From NCBI GenBank assembly GCA_963840975.1, contig CAWJBC010000002.1, forward strand, positions 124,001 through 188,000: a DNA stretch of 64,000 nt, read 5' to 3'. Positions 1-7,583 of the stretch are shown here, one piece after another; the first letter of the stretch is position 1, and every line of letters begins with the position of its first letter. Origin of the DNA: JAADJA01 sp963840975. GTDB lineage: Bacteria > Bacteroidota > Bacteroidia > Bacteroidales > JAADJA01. The notes beneath the pieces were generated by a model, which saw nothing but the letters and a program-made list of their open reading frames with translations, did no database searches and had not been told where the DNA came from. The position numbers were made by a program, and so were the translations under genes.

Positions 1-79
1 GCAAAATCGCTAAACGATTTAAAATATCAGATAATCCAGAAAAATCTTATGGAAGCTTGATTATTCTGGTAATGAGGTT

Positions 80-2311
80 TTATTTATTCCAAAAGGCACC
101 CTCAAATTTAAGGCAAAATTTCTCCCCGGGTCGTACATGTTTACTTCTTTCAGGGTGGATAAATGATCTATGTACTTCTTGATCCAGCAGATTATTCACA
201 CTAATTCCGATCGAAACAAGCTGGTTACCCAGCCTTAATTGTCCACCGAGACTAAAATCAAGCAAAGTATAGCCATCGGACACCATTTCATCAGGAGCAG
301 CGTTGTTCTGGTCGAATGCAGTGTTGCTGAGAATGGAAACAAAAGCCTTATGCAGAAACGCCAGGCTTTCTCTTTCAGCTCTGATTTCAAATCTTAATTT
401 ATTTGCAGGGATAAATGGAAGATAATCACCGTTTTTTTGTTTGCCGATTACCGAAGCAAAAGTCGTTTCAAAATGCAGCCATTTAATGGGTTCAGGATGA
501 ATATGTAATCCGGCTTCACCACCATACAAAGCAGCATCATTTTGCATATACTTATAAATATTCATTCCTTCAATGGTTGTATCTCCTGTCGGTGAAATAA
601 AAATATAATGCTGAATACTGTTATAAAATCCTGCAATGTCAAAGGAAAAATTCGTTTTATGATAATGGATATTTAAATCCCCTTCAAGAGAGTTTTCAGG
701 AACAAGATACTGGTCACCAATTTCATAACGGGTTTCGTGCGGTCCGTTTGAGGTTAGTTCTGCAAGGTTGGGTGTGCGATATGCAGACGCAAAATTGGCT
801 CTAAAAAGGAGTACTTCTGACAATTTATAAGTAGCACCAATTGAACCGCTGAAACTCCCATAGTCTTTTTCCAGAGGTAAACGATAAGCAATGTTATCAG
901 GCAAACCAACTGCCTGTGTTGAAATAGTTTTGTAATCGTAACGAATTCCAGCCTGCAGTTTCAGCCTGGTAAACAAAGAATGTTGCACCATCCCAAATGC
1001 TGAATAATTATTGGTTGCAGCATCAGGGAGCAATATCGTTTCCCGGTTATTAAGATTGGTATTCGTCTGGTTGAATCCCTGGAAACCAAAGATGTATTCC
1101 GAATTTTCACCTGTGGGCAAATGCAGCCGGGTCTCATAGGTAAGGGTACCAAGTCTCATTTGAATTTCAAACACATTTGGTTCTCCAAAATGAATAAGCT
1201 CAGTGTTTTGGAAAGCTGAATTCACTTCAAGCCTTAATTTATTGAAATAGATTTTATTTTGCGATGAGATAAGATGTGTATTCAACTGCTGATAATAAAG
1301 TTCATTCGCTCTGCCTCTTTCGGTTATCTTTTCAATTGCTTCATCCTCCACCAGGCCAAGTTTCTGCTGGTTATAATCATAATAAAGCCTAAAAGTCCCT
1401 GATTTTGCAGTAAATCCAGCATTTGTCTTTACCGACCATTCATTAAACCTTGAATTGGGAACAAAATCACCACCACCCTGAAGAAAATCGGCATTGGTTT
1501 TTTGTCCTGCCCTGATGCCTCCAAAGAATTTCTTTGAAGCACCTTTAATCCCAAAATTGTTGGTCATGCCCAACGTGTTTGAAAACAATTGCATGTTGTA
1601 ATCTCCTGCAATGCTTCCCACCGATGCAGGCTTTTCTTTTATAAAATTGATAACCCCACCGATAGCATCCGACCCATAAATAAGTGAAGACGGGCCTTTG
1701 ATGATTTCAACATCTTCAATTCCAAATTCATCTATTCCCAAAGGATGATGACTCGAATATTGATAATTTTCAAACCTGACACCATTATTCAGCACGAGGA
1801 TGTCATTCATCGAAAGTCCTCTTATGACAGGTTTTGAAACTCCCGGCCCCTTTGAAATCATATCAACACCAGGTACTTTGGTCAACATTTCCATAAAATT
1901 AGGCGTGTTTTTAATTTCGAGGGTATTCAATTTCAGGATATCAATTTTAACTGCATTCTCATGTTGAGTGGAGCTATATCCTCCTGAAATCACAATTTGT
2001 TCGGCTTCAATGGGTGAAAGTCTCATGACAACATTAAGCTCTATGCTTGTATTCTTTAATATCACCGATTCAATCACATTCGAATAACCGATAAAGGAAT
2101 ATTGAACTTTTATTTTTCCATTGGGTAAATCCAGCAATTCATAATAGCCGTTTTTATCTGCAACTGTTCCTTTATTCATTTCAGGAATGAAGACGGTGGT
2201 CCCTGGTAGAATTTGATTTTCCTGATCGGTAATTTTGCCGGTTATTTTATTTTGAGCCTGAAGGTTCAGGAATAGCAATCCTGCTGCAAATAATACTATT
2301 ACCTTGTACAT
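80..2311 (-). CDS. TonB-dependent outer-membrane receptor
   Basis: This 743-residue protein is an outer-membrane active-transport receptor powered by TonB. Residues 1-20 form a signal peptide ending in QAQ. Next comes a carboxypeptidase-regulatory-like beta-sandwich (about 21-95), typical of Bacteroidota receptors. The plug domain (about 125-230) contains the motifs VIRGLSMND and GPSSLIYGSDAIGGVINF. The remainder reads as a beta-barrel with the usual aromatic-rich terminal strand (EGAFWNK). The plug contains SSHHPLG. The gene directly upstream on the same strand encodes a small His/Cys-rich protein, 58 bp away, so the pair is probably an operon. From that partner I infer a metal substrate such as zinc or copper rather than a glycan; no SusD homologue is adjacent. 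The family assignment is secure, the substrate is a guess. Confidence 0.93.
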   Translation of the reverse strand: MYKVIVLFAAGLLFLNLQAQNKITGKITDQENQILPGTTVFIPEMNKGTVADKNGYYELLDLPNGKIKVQYSFIGYSNVIESVILKNTSIELNVVMRLSPIEAEQIVISGGYSSTQHENAVKIDILKLNTLEIKNTPNFMEMLTKVPGVDMISKGPGVSKPVIRGLSMNDILVLNNGVRFENYQYSSHHPLGIDEFGIEDVEIIKGPSSLIYGSDAIGGVINFIKEKPASVGSIAGDYNMQLFSNTLGMTNNFGIKGASKKFFGGIRAGQKTNADFLQGGGDFVPNSRFNEWSVKTNAGFTAKSGTFRLYYDYNQQKLGLVEDEAIEKITERGRANELYYQQLNTHLISSQNKIYFNKLRLEVNSAFQNTELIHFGEPNVFEIQMRLGTLTYETRLHLPTGENSEYIFGFQGFNQTNTNLNNRETILLPDAATNNYSAFGMVQHSLFTRLKLQAGIRYDYKTISTQAVGLPDNIAYRLPLEKDYGSFSGSIGATYKLSEVLLFRANFASAYRTPNLAELTSNGPHETRYEIGDQYLVPENSLEGDLNIHYHKTNFSFDIAGFYNSIQHYIFISPTGDTTIEGMNIYKYMQNDAALYGGEAGLHIHPEPIKWLHFETTFASVIGKQKNGDYLPFIPANKLRFEIRAERESLAFLHKAFVSILSNTAFDQNNAAPDEMVSDGYTLLDFSLGGQLRLGNQLVSIGISVNNLLDQEVHRSFIHPERSKHVRPGEKFCLKFEGAFWNK

Positions 2312-2369
2312 TTTATTACGAATTAGACAATTACAATTTTAATTGATCTCCTATTTAGGAAGAACTATA

Positions 2370-2693
2370 TTAAATTGTAAATTCCGGAGGAGCTCGTAAT
2401 AAAAATAAAAATTGAGATGGGTTGGAAATGAATACAGATTGATAATTATTTGCGAAACTATCGGTTGGTTTTTCCTTTAGAAGTGCTGTTTCAGATATGT
2501 CATTCGAAAAAAATGAAAACTCAAACTTGCAGACCTCGCATTTCGTGTGACTGTTATCAAAACGGGAGTTGTTCTTCGATTTGCTATCAAAACATTCATG
2601 ATGATGTTCAAGCTTAATGAATGATGGAGATAGGAAAACCACCAAAAGCAACAAAGAGGTTATACGTTTAAGCCTGGTTATCATCAAATTCAA
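2370..2693 (-). CDS. Small His/Cys-rich membrane-associated protein
   Basis: This is a 107-residue protein of unknown function. It begins with a basic N-terminus and one hydrophobic segment (about residues 11-27), which could be a signal anchor. A cluster HHHEC follows around residue 30, and a CEVCKF pair around residues 52-57. Such His/Cys clusters are candidate metal ligands. The ATG at 2693 is followed by a second ATG three codons later, and either may be the start. It lies 58 bp upstream of the TonB receptor on the same strand, so co-transcription is likely. Similar short proteins with HHH and CxxC motifs are often found upstream of metal-type TonB receptors in Bacteroidota, which supports a role in metal handling, but this is inference from context. 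Confidence 0.7.
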   Translation of the reverse strand: MNLMITRLKRITSLLLLVVFLSPSFIKLEHHHECFDSKSKNNSRFDNSHTKCEVCKFEFSFFSNDISETALLKEKPTDSFANNYQSVFISNPSQFLFLLRAPPEFTI

Positions 2694-2763
2694 TAAATAT
2701 CAGAATATTGCCAAATACTGACCTTTAAAACAAATGATCAAGGTGAATGTTCAGCTTTGATTG

Positions 2764-4122
2764 CTATCTGTCAAACACCAACCTCTGCCCTTTAATCGTT
2801 TCATCAAAAACACCATTTTGATAAACCAGATTGCCATTCACAAAAGTATGGGTAATGCGTGAATCAAAAATATGACCTTCAAAGGGCGACCAGCCGCATT
2901 TATAAAGTATCGTTGATTTATCCACGATGGTTGGCCGTTCAGGATCAATTATGGCAAGGTCGGCATAAAATCCTTCTCTGATGAATCCTCTTTTTTCGAC
3001 CTGAAAACAAACAGCCGGTGCATGACACATTTTTTCCACTATCCTTTCGGGGGTAATTTTTCCTTTGTGGTAAAAGTCAAACATCGCTAACAGTGAATGT
3101 TGTACCAGCGGTCCACCGGATGGCGCTTTGAAATATTTGTTTTTCTTCTCCTCTGATGTATGGGGAGCATGGTCGGTAGCGATTACATCAAGGGTATTAT
3201 CTAATAATGCATTGAAAAGAGCCTGCTGATCCTCACGGGTTTTTATAGCAGGATTCCATTTGATCAGGGTCCCTTTTTCAGAATAATCAGAACTGTTGAA
3301 CCACAAGTGATGAACACAAACCTCCGCAGTAATCTTTTTTCGCGAAAGCGGAAGTTTATTGTCGAAAAGCGCCATTTCTTTGGCAGTGGAAAGGTGGAGC
3401 ACATGGAGGCGGGTTCCATAAATTTTTGCCAGTCCAACAGCCAGCTTCGAACTTTTATAACAGGCTTCGTCGCTTCTGATCAAAGGATGTGCTTCAACCG
3501 GAATGTTCTCTCCATACCTTTCTCTGAAAAGGTTGGTATTAGCCTGAATGGTAATTTCATCCTCACAATGAGTGGCTATCAGCATTTTCGACTTCGAAAA
3601 AATCGCATTCAGGGTATCAATATTGTCAACCAGCATATTCCCTGTTGATGCGCCCATAAAAACCTTAATACCACAGATATTTCGCGGATTGGTCTTCAGC
3701 ACTTCCTCAATGTTGTCATTCGAGGCGCCCATGTAGAAAGAAAAGTTTGCAAGTGAGTTCGCTGTTGCGATTTTGTATTTTTCTTCAAGAAGTTCCTGGG
3801 TAAGGGCATTTGGAACTGTATTCGGCATCTCCATCCACGAAGTAACACCGCCGGCAATGGCGGCTTTACTTTCGGTATAAATATCGCCTTTGTGGGTCAG
3901 CCCGGGTTCCCTGAAATGAACCTGGTCGTCAATCACACCTGGAATCAGGAATTTATCTTTGGCATCAAGAACAGCACAGTTAGCAGGAATTTCAGGGTTT
4001 TCCTGTCCCACTTTCAACCGATAGACTTTTTCAATTATCCCATCATTAACAAATAAACAACCTCTGAAGATTTCACCTTCGTTGATGATTTTCGCATTGA
4101 TGATAAACCAGGCGTTTTTCAT
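2764..4122 (-). CDS. pyrC: Dihydroorotase
   Basis: This enzyme catalyses the reversible cyclisation of carbamoyl-aspartate to dihydroorotate in pyrimidine biosynthesis. The 452-residue length fits class I dihydroorotases. Visible active-site elements are DDQVHFREPG (residues 65-74), the candidate carboxylated lysine in GIKVFMGAS (K153), THCEDE (H185), HVLH (H240/H243) and IATDHAPH (D317). The first histidine of the usual HxH metal motif is replaced by Gln67 (QVH). From memory this substitution is common in Bacteroidota PyrC proteins, so it need not mean loss of activity, although non-catalytic dihydroorotase homologues do exist. The neighbouring genes are not pyrimidine genes. The start ATG at 4122 gives a natural N-terminus. 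Confidence 0.9.
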   Translation of the reverse strand: MKNAWFIINAKIINEGEIFRGCLFVNDGIIEKVYRLKVGQENPEIPANCAVLDAKDKFLIPGVIDDQVHFREPGLTHKGDIYTESKAAIAGGVTSWMEMPNTVPNALTQELLEEKYKIATANSLANFSFYMGASNDNIEEVLKTNPRNICGIKVFMGASTGNMLVDNIDTLNAIFSKSKMLIATHCEDEITIQANTNLFRERYGENIPVEAHPLIRSDEACYKSSKLAVGLAKIYGTRLHVLHLSTAKEMALFDNKLPLSRKKITAEVCVHHLWFNSSDYSEKGTLIKWNPAIKTREDQQALFNALLDNTLDVIATDHAPHTSEEKKNKYFKAPSGGPLVQHSLLAMFDFYHKGKITPERIVEKMCHAPAVCFQVEKRGFIREGFYADLAIIDPERPTIVDKSTILYKCGWSPFEGHIFDSRITHTFVNGNLVYQNGVFDETIKGQRLVFDR

Positions 4123-4188
4123 TTTAACGGCTATGGGATTATTATACTAACTCCAAGATACTATTGAAAATTATTCAGTAAAGTTTCT

Positions 4189-4342
4189 TTTACCACATAG
4201 GATCATAGAAACATAGATTGCACATAGATTATCTTCTAAAGCGATAATATTGTTTTGAAAATAATAAAACCTGAATACTTTTTTTTAAACTCCATATCCA
4301 ACTATGTGTTTTCCTATTTTTCTATTGTGTCTATGTGGTAAA
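4189..4342. repeat. Degenerate inverted repeat (ACCACATAG type)
   Basis: The intergenic gap between pyrC and the glycosyltransferase contains a perfect 12-bp inverted repeat, TTTACCACATAG at 4189-4200 and CTATGTGGTAAA at 4331-4342. Further partly matching CATAGA / TCTATG steps lie inside it. The right half overlaps no recognised gene and ends just before the glycosyltransferase stop codon. This looks like a decayed, non-coding palindromic element of the type scattered in Bacteroidota intergenic regions. It resembles the repeat at about 40.7 kb in style, though not in exact sequence. Confidence 0.55.
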
Positions 4343-4350
4343 TTTGCTGC

Positions 4351-5089
4351 TCAATCAGCCCTTTTATATTTTTTAAACATGCTCCTCAGCCTTAGCTGCA
4401 TCACACCAAAGATGGCTTCCCTGAAAATGCTTTTGTTCATTTTGGAAGTGCCTTCGGTGCGGTCAGTAAAAATTATATCAACTTCTTTGATATTGAAACC
4501 GAGTTTCCATGCTGTAAATTTCATTTCGATCTGGAAGGCATAACCTGTAAACTTTATTTTCTCCAGTTCAATAGCCTCGAGAACCTTACGGGTATAACAT
4601 TTAAAACCGGCGGTCGTATCCTGGATTTTCATTCCGGTTACAACCCGAACGTAAGCCGAAGCATAATACGACATCAGCACCCTGCCCATCGGCCAGTTCA
4701 CCACGTTCACACCTTTTATGTACCGCGAACCGATAGCCATATCGGCGCCCTGGTTTGCGCAGGCATCATAAAGCCTCAGCAGGTCTTCGGGATTATGCGA
4801 AAAATCAGCATCCATCTCGAAGATGAATCCGTATTTTCTTGCCAATGCCCACCTGAATCCGTGAATATAAGCGGTTCCCAATCCCAGTTTCCCTTTCCGC
4901 TCTTCGATGTGCAGCTTGTCAGGGAACTCCTGCATAAGTCTTTTCACAATATCCGCTGTACCGTCAGGCGAATTATCCTCGATGATCAGGATTTCAAATT
5001 CTTTAGGCATCGAAAACACTTTACGGATGATTTTTTCGATGTTCTCTTTCTCGTTAAAGGTGGGTATAATGACTAAGACTGTCGCTCAC
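4351..5089 (-). CDS. Polyprenol-phosphate mannosyltransferase (GT2), frameshifted N-terminus
   Basis: This is a family 2 glycosyltransferase of the dolichol/polyprenol monophosphomannose synthase type, which transfers mannose from GDP-mannose to a lipid carrier at the inner membrane face. Diagnostic motifs are IEDNSPDGTAD near the N-terminus, the metal-binding MDADFSHNPEDL, and a C-terminal region with TDRTEGTSKMN. The uninterrupted frame has only a weak GTG start at 5019, inside the nucleotide-binding fold. The expected start of the family (V/MSDSLVIIPTFNEKEN) is present upstream but split between two frames. GTG at 5089 reads VSDSL, then one surplus base near 5074 must be skipped to continue VIIPTFNEKENIEKIIRKV. 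No ATG, GTG or TTG lies between the upstream stop and 5019 in the main frame. The cause is either a one-base sequence error or a recent inactivating insertion. Confidence 0.85.
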
Positions 5090-5173
5090 GTTGCTCTGTT
5101 TTTATGATGAATGATATGCAAATATAGGATTTATTGGAAATCCTTTAAGAACTGATACAAAAGGTTTTTAAAA

Positions 5174-5207
5174 CACATCATTGCGAAGAGGTGCGACGAA
5201 GCAATAT
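5174..5207. repeat. Fragment of CATTGCGA-type interspersed repeat
   Basis: The segment ATCATTGCGAAGAGGTGCG followed by ACGAAGCAAT resembles one arm of the MITE-like element at 15.03-15.16 kb, which carries CGTCATTGCGAGGGCGAAG and GAAGCAATC. It is not accompanied here by a recognisable second arm. I interpret it as a solo remnant of the same interspersed repeat family. The rest of the 5110-5435 gap shows nothing coding. Confidence 0.45.
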
Positions 5208-5340
5208 TCTTATTAATATTATGTTATCATATTCCTTCATCCACGAAAACCGGTATCATTCTGACGGAAATTACTTTCTAACGAAAAACCCAATCCCGAT
5301 TTTTTATAAAATTCACTTTATGTTTTCAAATTCCTTTATG

Positions 5341-5348
5341 TATTTTTG
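5341..5348 (+). promoter_or_regulatory. Candidate -7 promoter element
   Basis: TATTTTTG matches the Bacteroidota primary sigma -7 consensus TAnnTTTG. It lies about 88 bp before the ATG of the hypothetical gene at 5436. A good -33 TTTG is not obvious at the expected spacing, so the call rests on the -7 box alone. Confidence 0.35.
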
Positions 5349-5382
5349 GTTCATTAAAATTTAGCGACTATTTAATCCTATA

Positions 5383-5403
5383 AAACGATAAGGAGGTGGA
5401 AGG
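5383..5403 (+). repeat. Direct repeat R, copy 1
   Basis: A 21-bp sequence beginning AAACGATAAGGAG and ending GGAAGG occurs here and again at 6491-6511 with a single mismatch. Both copies lie a short distance upstream of a gene on the plus strand (5436 and 6602) and bracket the hypothetical gene and the broken HicB gene. Its function is unknown. It may be a recombination footprint or a duplicated leader segment. Confidence 0.6.
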
Positions 5404-5435
5404 AGGCTTAACAATAGAACTAATGAATTGAAAAT

Positions 5436-6140
5436 ATGCGAATAGCATCCCTAATCATACTTGTACTAATAAGTAATTACATTTTTGCTCAAAATAAAAA
5501 GTTAGTTATTAAGCACACAGACCATAATTCGCGTGTTTCCATAAAGAAAGGAAAATATATTGGTATCTGGTCAGATTCTGAAAGGATTTTTGGCGATGTT
5601 ATTTATTTAGATAGTAATTACATCGAACTCAGGATTTGGGGCGAAGACAAAAGTAAAATTGAATACCTTACTTTTCGAAGTAATAAGTCGATACAATCCC
5701 TGAAAAAAGATGGATGGCAAGTATCCGACTCATTAACGGCCTTAATGAATAGAAATGATACCCAGATTGATAAGTACTACCTGTTCGGGAAACAAGTAAA
5801 ACCATATGTTGGCCTTTATAGATCCACTGATTTAAAAAGATTTTCAATCAGTGAAATTGACAGTATCGAGGCTTCTAAGAGTAGAGAGGTTTCAACTGGT
5901 GGTGGACTTGGAGCGGTTATGTTTACATTAGTTATGATTTCAACACCCATTTGGAATTATGATGATGAAGGACATTTCCAATGGGAAACCTTTGCCATTG
6001 TTGCAGGTTTTGCCACAGTTTCATGGTCATTTTTATTGATTGTTAACCAGTTTGATAAATATCGGATGTATGATTTAGAAAAGTATGAGATATATAAGAT
6101 AAAACCGCTTAAAGGACCTCCTTACTTAATGGTAAGATGA
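5436..6140 (+). CDS. Hypothetical exported membrane protein
   Basis: This 234-residue protein is not recognised. It starts with a signal-peptide-like segment (MRIASLIILVLISNYIFAQ). A soluble region of about 130 residues follows, with alternating beta-type sequence. Then come two hydrophobic segments (about 153-170, GGGLGAVMFTLVMIST, and about 183-202, FAIVAGFATVSWSFLLIV) and a short polar tail. The pattern suggests a protein anchored in the inner membrane with an extracytoplasmic domain. It is bracketed by direct repeats (5383 and 6491) and followed by a degenerate toxin-antitoxin remnant, which suggests an accessory region. The ATG at 5436 gives a clean signal peptide. Confidence 0.65.
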   Translation: MRIASLIILVLISNYIFAQNKKLVIKHTDHNSRVSIKKGKYIGIWSDSERIFGDVIYLDSNYIELRIWGEDKSKIEYLTFRSNKSIQSLKKDGWQVSDSLTALMNRNDTQIDKYYLFGKQVKPYVGLYRSTDLKRFSISEIDSIEASKSREVSTGGGLGAVMFTLVMISTPIWNYDDEGHFQWETFAIVAGFATVSWSFLLIVNQFDKYRMYDLEKYEIYKIKPLKGPPYLMVR

Positions 6141-6148
6141 TGCTCTCA

Positions 6149-6177
6149 CTGGCGTGCTTGTATCTCCTGCCGGACTT
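6149..6177 (+). repeat. Direct repeat S, copy 1
   Basis: A 29-bp sequence beginning CTGGCGTGCTTG and ending GCCGGACTT recurs at 6429-6457 with three mismatches. The two copies immediately bracket the broken HicB gene and lie inside the outer R repeat pair. Copy 1 starts about 9 bp after the stop of the 5436 gene. Confidence 0.6.
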
Positions 6178-6214
6178 GCACGACAAAAAAAATGCGATCA
6201 TCAGAAAAAATAAA

Positions 6215-6222
6215 TATCTTTG
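6215..6222 (+). promoter_or_regulatory. Candidate -7 promoter element before hicB remnant
   Basis: TATCTTTG is an exact match to TAnnTTTG. It lies 25 bp before the ATG of the HicB-like remnant at 6247, a normal distance for Bacteroidota. Confidence 0.45.
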
Positions 6223-6246
6223 CCTTGATACTAAAAATGAGAATAA

Positions 6247-6408
6247 ATGGCTAAAAGAACATATCATATCATCATCGAACAGGGGCATGATGGTTACCTG
6301 ATTTCATCGGTTATTGAATTGCCCGGATGTCATACATAAGCAAGGACCTATGATGAATTAACCGAAAGAACAAGGGAGGAAATCAGTATTTATACTCGTT
6401 GGGCTTAG
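6247..6408 (+). pseudogene. HicB-type antitoxin remnant with internal stop
   Basis: Translation from ATG 6247 gives MAKRTYHIIIEQGHDGYLIS and then SVIELPGCHT, a clear match to the partial RNase-H-like HicB antitoxin fold (the family usually has EQDEDGYYVASVPELPGCHTQG). A TAA at 6337-6339 stands where the family normally has a Gln codon (CAA), so one C-to-T change explains the break. The frame continues after it with an ARTYDEL-TERTREEI-type helix to TAG at 6406-6408, also shorter than intact HicB. No HicA toxin gene is visible on either side. The gene is bracketed by direct repeat S. I regard it as a dead orphan antitoxin. Confidence 0.75.
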
Positions 6409-6428
6409 CCTCCAGACTACGTCCCCCG

Positions 6429-6457
6429 CTGGCGTGCTTGCACCTCCCGCCGGACTT
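6429..6457 (+). repeat. Direct repeat S, copy 2
   Basis: This is the second copy of the 29-bp repeat at 6149-6177, with three mismatches (CACCTCCCGCC here against TATCTCCTGCC). It lies 20 bp after the end of the HicB remnant. Confidence 0.6.
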
Positions 6458-6490
6458 TTCCTCAAGGCTAACCACCTAAACCTGCTAAGG

Positions 6491-6511
6491 AAACGATAAG
6501 GAGATGGAAGG
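6491..6511 (+). repeat. Direct repeat R, copy 2
   Basis: This is the second copy of the 21-bp repeat at 5383-5403, with one mismatch (GAGATGG against GAGGTGG). It sits about 90 bp before the start of the Bro-N gene. Confidence 0.6.
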
Positions 6512-6601
6512 GAAATAGCGGAAAGTGAATCTTAATTTCTATTAATCTCCAAAACATATATTTCAATTAAAGGACTATTTTTGTGTAATAACTTAAACGA
6601 A

Positions 6602-7441
6602 ATGACACAGGATACGGCAATAAAATTATTCAACGACAAACAAATAAGAACCCTTTGGGATGATGACCAGGAAAAGTGGTACTTTTCAATAGTTGATGTA
6701 ATCGGAGTTTTGACTGAAAGCCCTAACCCCCGAAAATATTGGAGCGTCTTAAAAACAAGGCTCAAGGCTGAAGGAAGTCAGTTGGCTACAAATTGTAGTC
6801 AACTGAAAATGCTTTCAGCAGATGGGAAATACTACAAGACAGACGTAGCGGACTCCGAACAACTTTTTCGATTGATTCAGTCTATTCCATCACCCAAAGC
6901 AGAACCATTTAAACTTTGGCTGGCAAAAATCGGGAGAGAAAGAATAGACGAAATTGAAGACCCCGAAACAGGTATTGACCGACTAATGGAAACTTACTTA
7001 CGTAAGGGCTATTCAACATCCTGGATAAATCAACGACTGAAAAGCATCGAAGTTCGAAAAGAACTTACCGATGAGTGGGAGAATCGTGGAGTAAAGAAAG
7101 GACAAGAATATGCAATTCTCACAGATGAGATAACAGAAGCATGGAGTGGATTTACAACAAAACAATACAAGAATTTTAAATCCCTTAAGAAAGAAAATCT
7201 GCGGGATCATATGACCAATCTCGAATTGGTTTTAAATATGCTTGCAGAGGCAACTACCACTGAAATTTCAAAGGAAAAGAAACCAAAGACATTTAAAGGA
7301 AACAAGAAAATTGCAAAGCAGGGAGGAACCATTGCTGGAAATACACGCAAGGAAATTGAAGCGAAATCCGGAAAGAAAATAGTTACAAGAGAAAATGCGA
7401 AGCAATTAATCGAAAGAAAGAATAAAGAACTTGACAAATAG
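6602..7441 (+). CDS. Bro-N domain protein (phage antirepressor-like)
   Basis: The N-terminal 100 or so residues (KLFNDKQIRTLWDDDQEKW, then FSIVDVIGVLTES) form a Bro-N/antirepressor domain, a DNA-binding module common in phage and mobile-element regulators. The middle (WLAKIGRERIDEIEDPE and EAWSGFTTKQYKNFKSLKKE) is the conserved extension found with Bro-N in Bacteroidota proteins of about 280 residues. The tail is lysine-rich and probably helical. I chose ATG 6602 because the longer frame needs a TTG seven codons earlier. The domain is homologous to the N-terminus of the Fic fusion at 49.5-50.3 kb. No phage structural genes are nearby, so this is an isolated accessory regulator. Its targets are unknown. 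Confidence 0.8.
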   Translation: MTQDTAIKLFNDKQIRTLWDDDQEKWYFSIVDVIGVLTESPNPRKYWSVLKTRLKAEGSQLATNCSQLKMLSADGKYYKTDVADSEQLFRLIQSIPSPKAEPFKLWLAKIGRERIDEIEDPETGIDRLMETYLRKGYSTSWINQRLKSIEVRKELTDEWENRGVKKGQEYAILTDEITEAWSGFTTKQYKNFKSLKKENLRDHMTNLELVLNMLAEATTTEISKEKKPKTFKGNKKIAKQGGTIAGNTRKEIEAKSGKKIVTRENAKQLIERKNKELDK

Positions 7442-7537
7442 AACTGTCCTATTGTGGTAAAAAATCCAACTTTAAATCCCCTTCAAACTTTAACTTATTT
7501 TAAATTACTTCTTCACGCTCGTAAAGAATAGATGACT

Positions 7538-7545
7538 TATTTTTG
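7538..7545 (+). promoter_or_regulatory. Candidate -7 promoter element for fbp
   Basis: TATTTTTG matches TAnnTTTG and lies 38 bp before the fbp ATG at 7584. No convincing -33 element is seen. Confidence 0.4.
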
Positions 7546-7583
7546 CCCCTCTCAAAAAATTAATACTTACAGCACTTGATAAT

